From positions 25,469,277 to 25,533,276 of the forward strand of contig NC_063259.1 in assembly GCF_019578655.1 (NCBI RefSeq): DNA of 64,000 nt, read 5' to 3'. Both the position numbers and the translations under genes were made by a program. Position 1 is the first letter of the stretch; each line of letters opens with the position of its first letter. This document shows positions 59,280-64,000 of this stretch, in pieces. The stretch is from Ricinus communis. Its lineage: Eukaryota; Streptophyta; Magnoliopsida; Malpighiales; Euphorbiaceae. The notes below the pieces were generated by a model, which saw only the letters and a list, made by a program, of their open reading frames with translations, had not been told where the DNA came from and did not search any database.

Positions 59280-59900
59280 CTAATGTCGATATTGAAAGGA
59301 ATGGAAGTCGAGGAAGAAGAAGAGAGGAAGAGAGATGTCGGGGGAGAGAAAGGAGCGGAGGAAGGCTGGCGGGGCCGTCGGCCAAGGGGTCTGAGGTGGC
59401 CGGCTGCGGCGTCAGCAGACGGCACCGGCGGCAGCGGCGGCTCTCATGAGGAGGAAGATGGAAGCTTCCTTGGCCGCGGCTTCCGATGTCGGTGTTGATC
59501 TTGGTGCCGATCGACTCCTCTCGGCCCTCGGCTTTGTTTTGGCGGTGTCGGCGATGGTGAAGCGGAAGATCCGGTGGAGAGAGAAAATGGTGGCAGCCCG
59601 GCGTTTTTGGGTTTTTTCGGCGAGATCCGGCCGGAGGATGGACGATCGGAGGGCGTATCCCGACTCTCCTCGGCTCAAGCTTCGCGATGGCAACTGGTTT
59701 CGTGGCGATCGGACTTCGTTTGCAAATCGACGGTCGAGATCGTCCGCAAATTCTCGGGATGATCGGTGTCGATCGAAAAATCGGAGCGGGGATCGTCATC
59801 GGCCGCATCGTTGTGAGTCCGATGGTATGTTCGGATCTTCGATCGGACTCCGGCGGCCGGAGGCGAGTCGACCGAGTGATCGAGTGTCTCGGTAATTTTC
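59280..59900. other. GC-rich block inside the solo LTR
   Basis: Strong change to GC-rich, CpG-rich sequence with ORFs on both strands (plus 59446-59895, 149 aa; minus 59808-59233, 191 aa). Their products are Arg/Ser/Pro-rich, have no known domain and change composition with the DNA, as expected of open frames in GC-rich DNA. Treated as LTR sequence, not a gene. Confidence 0.6.
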
Positions 59901-60639
59901 TCTGGCTGTTGATCTTAGAAATCCTTTGATTTTAAATTTGTGTTTATTGGGAACTTGAGTATTTGATGATATTTGTGAGTGATAAATAATTATCTGTTAG
60001 TTTGCCTGCCTCGTATTTTGTGTTGTGTGGCGGAGTCGGAAAATAGTGAAGTTTGGGGACCCGACTCCCGTTGTTTAAATTTTTGGATATTTGGAGTGTT
60101 TTTCTGGCAGGTTCTGGACCCGTTTTTACAGGGGGTAATGTTCGTGTTGTAGGGGAGGTTCTGCCGAATTTTCGGTAGTTCCTGAGTCGAGATTCTTAGA
60201 CAGTTAGTCCTAGGAATCTAGACCTAGGATCTATTGTAATTGTTTCATCGTTTTGATAAATTGTTTTCCGTGACTAGATTTTCAGTTCGTTCGGCTCGCT
60301 CCTACCGAGGCACCGGAGCAGAGCTAGGAGGTGGCCCAATTCTGTGAGTTAAAGTCATATATCGCTTATGCACGTGTCATGCATAAAATTTGATTTGCTA
60401 CTGTGATTATTCATTTGCAATTTTAATTTTTCATTTAATTATTATCATTATTTTCATGATGCTTTTAATTACTATTTAAATATGTTTTTCCTTTATCACC
60501 AATTTTAATATTGCATGATGACTCCGGGATGGGACTAGAACATAGGAGTTGGATGAGTGTTCCAATATAATATGAGAGAGATAGGAAAAGGGTAAAGAGG
60601 TAAAAATTTTGAGAAAGAAAGATTAGGACACCTTACAGT

Positions 60640-60890
60640 GCGAGCATCGCTCTGGGCTTAGTAGAGTGTGGTTGGGAGTAAGGTCCACGGTCGAGCATTG
60701 CTCTCTGAGCTTATTTGGAAATTTAAGTGACCGGTGGAGGTAAGGTCCCTGGTCGAGCTATGCTCTCTAGGCGCCCGATCTTATTGGATAAGAGAGCCCG
60801 AAAGGCTAAAATTTGAGAGTTAAGTGGCCGGTGCAGGTAAGGTCCCTGGTCGAGCTTTGCTCTTTGGGGCGCCGATCTGTTGGAATGAGA
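60640..60890 (+). repeat. ~100-bp tandem repeats inside the solo LTR
   Basis: Two and a half units containing GGTAAGGTCCCTGGTCGAGC and GCTCTCTAGGCGCCCGATCT, with a degenerate first unit (AGTAAGGTCCACGGTCGAGC near 60675). The ORFs on the minus strand here reflect the repeat. Confidence 0.75.
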
Positions 60891-61511
60891 GGTTTGAGAT
60901 GTTAGAGTTGAGGTTAGTTGAGACATAAGTGTTGAAATAAATCGAGATGTTAGAGTTGGGATTAGGGTTATCTTTGAAGTACTCCGTCCCATTGCATGTG
61001 GAATAATTTTTGTTTAAGCATGGCATGACACATATGTCTTAACATGACACGTATGGTTCACGTGATTTATTAATTATTTTTAAAATTAAATGAATGTGAT
61101 ATTGAAATGTTTGAAACTGTTTTAGATATATGATTTTAGCTCACTCTGTGATCCATTTTACTTTTTCGTTTTGTTAGTCCTCTCGCGATTCTTATTCAGT
61201 AACCCGACTCCTTCATCATCGGGTGATGTATTTGATTTGGTATGTAAATTGGTAAATCTTAGATTCTCCGCAGTAGTAATAGTAGATGTATCAGTTATAA
61301 CTTTTCTGAGTTTCAGGTCTCGCCTAGTTTTTTTGACAGACTGAAGTATTTATGTAGAATGTAGCTATTAAGATAAATTGTGGCTTTAATAATATTATTT
61401 GAGATGAGATTTGTTTAAATCTGTGAGTGTCAGGCTTACTACGGGTTTCGGTGGCCTTAAGCCTATCCATTCCCCAGTGCCGGTCACGGGCCCACGGGTG
61501 GGGTCATGACA

Positions 61512-61813
61512 ACCTTTCCTTGTGAACATTTATTTAATTAGTTTGGGGTAGGAACTTATCATTGCGTTAATAGTGCTAGGAGGGATACTTAACTCTAGGT
61601 GCTTTTTATCCTTGAATTTATTCTCATTATTATTAATTCCATTAATTCGACTTATTAATTCTCCCTCAATCATTGATTTGGTTACTTACTTAGTATTAAT
61701 TAAAGTCCAGATTAGCTAGTTTTTACTACTTCAGTCTCTAGGGATTCGACCCTTGCTTACCCGACTACATAGTTAGAAGGTCTAGTTAGGTTATTTTTGA
61801 TAGGCACGCGACA
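61512..61813 (+). mobile_element. LTR-type retrotransposon sequence (Tat/Athila-like), right part and end
   Basis: Continues the element of 58061-58978. Ends with CTAGGGATTCGACCCTTGCT, then ACCCGACTACATAG and GATAGGCACGCGACA; such an ending is shared by many plant Athila/Tat LTRs. The last CA at 61812-61813 is the likely LTR end. A matching 5-bp duplication on the left was not found. Confidence 0.55.
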
Positions 61814-62547
61814 ACCTTGTCAAGTTTGAATCTATTTTTATAAAATTTCAAAAGATATACTTATAATATATCTCCATATACTCATTATATACAATTTTCT
61901 GAGTTTTCTGTAGAAAAGCTTTGATTACTTATGTTTAGATATAAGAATTTAAATTCTTTAATCATCTTATTCTACATGTAAGTAGTTAAGAAAATCATAA
62001 AATATAGTTGTTTTGAGGGATTTTAATGCGTTTTTTTTTTTCAAAACAACAAGAAATCAAAAAACTGGATGGATGAGATTAGATTACCTGTTTCATATTC
62101 GAATTCGATAGAAATTTTTATCCTCTCGTTTCTATTGTTTATTACAAATTGTTTTCAAAATTTCTAGTTGATTTCTTGAGATTTGGTATAGCGATTTTGT
62201 TTGAATTAGTTATTGCAATTATTTAACCTTTTGGATATATTATTTCTGAACAAAACACGCTTTTTTCTTCATGGGTTGTATAGAAGTAATTTGTTGGCTG
62301 TGGAACATATTTTTGTAAGATTTTGCAAATGTTGGTATAAGAATTATGCAACTTTATATTTAGGCATTCTTGTAAATTTTTCCTTCTTCTTTTTTATATC
62401 AAAGATAGGAATCATTCATTCACCAAAGAAAAAGGAATTACATGAGCATTTGTCCTCTCCATCGTTGGATTTGTGTATCCATATTTAAAAAAACCATCAC
62501 AAATATAAGGCTTTTTTGGCTAATATATCCGCCTCCAATTAGGAGTC
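61814..62547. other. AT-rich DNA, no gene recognised
   Basis: Low-complexity AT-rich sequence with a poly(T) run near 62031. An ORF at 62213-62488 has hydrophobic, T-rich codons and no recognised domain. Confidence 0.5.
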
Positions 62548-63190
62548 CTGTAACGATTCAGAACCAGACCACATTAGATATTGTCCGCTTTGGCCCCCAC
62601 TGGCCTCACGATTTTATCCTTTTGGCGAGTTTAGGAACTCCTAGAAAGTTCTCGAACCAAGCATGTTTAACTTTGGAGTTCCTATAACTGCACAGCCAAA
62701 TAACCAAAAGGCACCTCATGTCATTAGTTCTAACTATATACATATATGTTACCAACCATTCCTCGCCTTATTTCAATATACAATTCGATTCATTCATGTA
62801 CCCCCGTACATTAGAGTGCTGCCATCCTAGTAGCCTACCAGAAGTCGCTCCTTGTCCAAGCATCCTATCCTTGCCCGAACGTCCACTTCCCATCTTTATT
62901 GGACCGCTTCTCTAGGCCAGACTATCACATGCCCACCAGCTTCTGCTTGGTTCATCCTCAAACCACACATCAACTAGAGGGGTCCTTCTCTGATACTATT
63001 TATAACAACAAGAACCATATCACATGAGATATTGTTTGCAGTGGCCCCCACTAGCCTCACAGTTTTGTCTCCTTGGCGGGTTCGAGAACTTCCCAAAAGG
63101 TCATGCATCCTGGAATTTCTTTAAACTCTCGGCAAAAGCTTTTACATTTTTGGACTCCTCGCAACTCATGCTTCGCGTAGGCGGTTCCGA
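62548..63190 (+). mobile_element. decayed TRIM-like element with 5S rRNA-like segments (Cassandra-like)
   Basis: Two diverged direct repeats: 62549 onward (TGTAACGATTCAGAACCAGA, then AGATATTGTCCGCTTTGGCC) and 63001 onward (TATAACAACAAGAACC, then GAGATATTGTTTGCAGTGGC). Both have GGCCCCCACT(G/A)GCCTCAC. Each goes on into sequence like the reverse complement of 5S rRNA: GAACTTCCCAAAAGGTCATG in the second, and CCAAGCATGTTTAACTTTGG followed by AGTTCCT in the first. CTCTGATACTATT just before the second repeat fits the conserved phrase seen beside such LTRs. Cassandra TRIMs carry 5S sequence in their LTRs. Strong decay makes the exact ends uncertain. Confidence 0.55.
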
Positions 63191-63446
63191 ATTCAAAATG
63201 TGGCACAGTTGGTAGTATTGGCTTTCGGACCTTGGTGTTTTCCGAATGCGCAGAATTTTATATTCTCAGTTCAGTATCATTTTGTTTAGACCTTAAAAAT
63301 TATTTTATAATTTTAAAAAATATTGCTACTATTTATTATCAATTATAAATAATTTAATTTAATTAGATTCAACTAATTGTGACTTAGATATAAATATTAC
63401 CATTTAATTTGTATGATCAATTATTGTTATATTTTGTGGTAGATTT
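63191..63446. other. AT-rich DNA between repeats
   Basis: Short intergenic stretch; nothing recognised. Confidence 0.5.
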
Positions 63447-64000
63447 TGTAACACCCGGAATTTTTATATATTTAATAATGAGTTTTTATTTAAGTTAATT
63501 TTAGCTTCATTATTATTGGGTTTAATTTGAAATGATTATATTTTGGTTATTCAAAATTTTTCCAAATGCATATTTATATAAGTAAAATTATATATTGAAA
63601 AATTTTGGAAGAAATTATAAGGGATGTTTTTATAAAAGAATTTTGAGAAAATTGGTATTATAATTGATTAGTAGTATTAAATTTTAAGTTGGAAATTGAT
63701 TATTTAATTTAATTGTGTGTAGGATTTAATTGGAAATTTATTTTGGAATAAGGATTGAAAGTATAATGTTATTTTTATGGGGTTTTAATGGAAATTTGTG
63801 AGCTTGGTATTTTTGTAAATAAATATGTCGGTCAGGGGTATTTTTGTAATTGTGTATTTTCAATAATTCGGATTTGGCCCAAATTAAATAGTTAGGGGCT
63901 TAATTGAAAGGCTAAAAAGAAGTTTGGGGGTTAAATTGGAATTCTAATGGATGAAATTGTAAGTAATTAAGAAAGTTGAGGGACGAAATTGTAATAAGGA
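63447..64000 (+). mobile_element. 5' part of another LTR of the solo-LTR family, cut by the window end
   Basis: Starts TGTAACACCCGGAATTTTTA and follows the solo LTR of 58979 block by block: CAAATGCATATTTATATAAG, then AAATTGGAATTCTAATGG and GAAATTGTAAGTAATTAAG, reaching AAATTGTAATAAGGA at the window edge. It has an extra ~200 bp in the middle compared with the solo LTR. Whether it is a solo LTR or part of a full element cannot be seen here. Confidence 0.75.

Larger units (their letters stand above)
58979..61511 (+). mobile_element. solo LTR, 2533 bp, Ty3/gypsy type
   Basis: Begins TGTAATACCCCAAATTTTTA and ends GGTCATGACA (TG...CA), flanked by the same 5 bp, ACCTT (58974-58978 and 61512-61516). 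No internal coding region or second LTR is present, so it is a solo LTR. Such long LTRs starting TGTAA(T/C)ACCC fit chromovirus (Tekay/Del) elements, though this is from memory. Inside are a GC-rich block (59280-59900) with overlapping ORFs on both strands, and a run of ~100-bp repeats at 60640-60890 with AAGGTCCCTGGTCGAGC. A related LTR starts at 63447. Confidence 0.88.

Noticed and set aside
59446..59895. 149-aa Arg/Ser-rich protein gene
   Set aside because: It lies wholly inside a solo LTR, has an overlapping long ORF on the other strand and no known domain.

Overview
The window is plant nuclear DNA, most likely from a eudicot: it is very AT-rich, full of (TA)n and (TTA)n tracts, and holds one intron-containing host gene in a background of plant transposable elements. 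The family cannot be fixed from sequence alone. The only confident host protein gene is an R2R3-MYB transcription factor on the minus strand (5292-3959, three exons, 330 aa), of the MYB30/60/94/96 type (subgroup 1). As written, both of its introns start with GC instead of GT.

From 5.7 to 20.4 kb the DNA is AT-rich and intergenic. It carries a complete non-autonomous hAT-type transposon (13207-14842) with matching inverted ends and a perfect 8-bp target-site duplication. Inside it lies a fragment of a Ty3/gypsy (Tat/Athila-like) retrotransposon.

The centre (22549-50662, about 28.1 kb) is one insertion of endogenous plant pararetrovirus DNA (Caulimoviridae, florendovirus-like). Five copies of a roughly 7.3-kb genome are arranged as <A <B <C(partial) | D(partial)> E>, so three read leftwards and two rightwards, meeting at a scrambled joint near 40.0-40.13 kb. 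Each full unit has a tRNA-Met primer-binding site, ORF1 (movement protein, coat protein with zinc knuckle, aspartic protease, reverse transcriptase, RNase H), ORF2 of unknown function, and a TATA promoter with a poly(A) signal. The outer ends of the array lie at or close to the primer-binding site. The insertion is flanked by a perfect 224-bp direct repeat of host DNA. The reading frames are broken in many places, but breaks checked between copies fall repeatedly on CAG/CTG triplets. That looks more like sequencing error at CHG-methylated cytosines than natural decay.

Right of the array is a duplicated host region. A segment at 20.4-22.1 kb recurs at 54.2-56.1 kb, where the second copy carries a 0.34-kb insert that looks like organellar (mitochondrial) DNA; the first copy shows the empty site. 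A second module, containing a TATA box and a short ORF, occurs three times (51.5, 53.3 and 56.3 kb). The last 6 kb hold a 2533-bp solo LTR with a perfect 5-bp duplication (58979-61511) nested in another LTR-type sequence, a decayed TRIM-like pair carrying 5S rRNA-like segments (62.55-63.2 kb), and the start of another LTR of the solo-LTR family that runs off the window.
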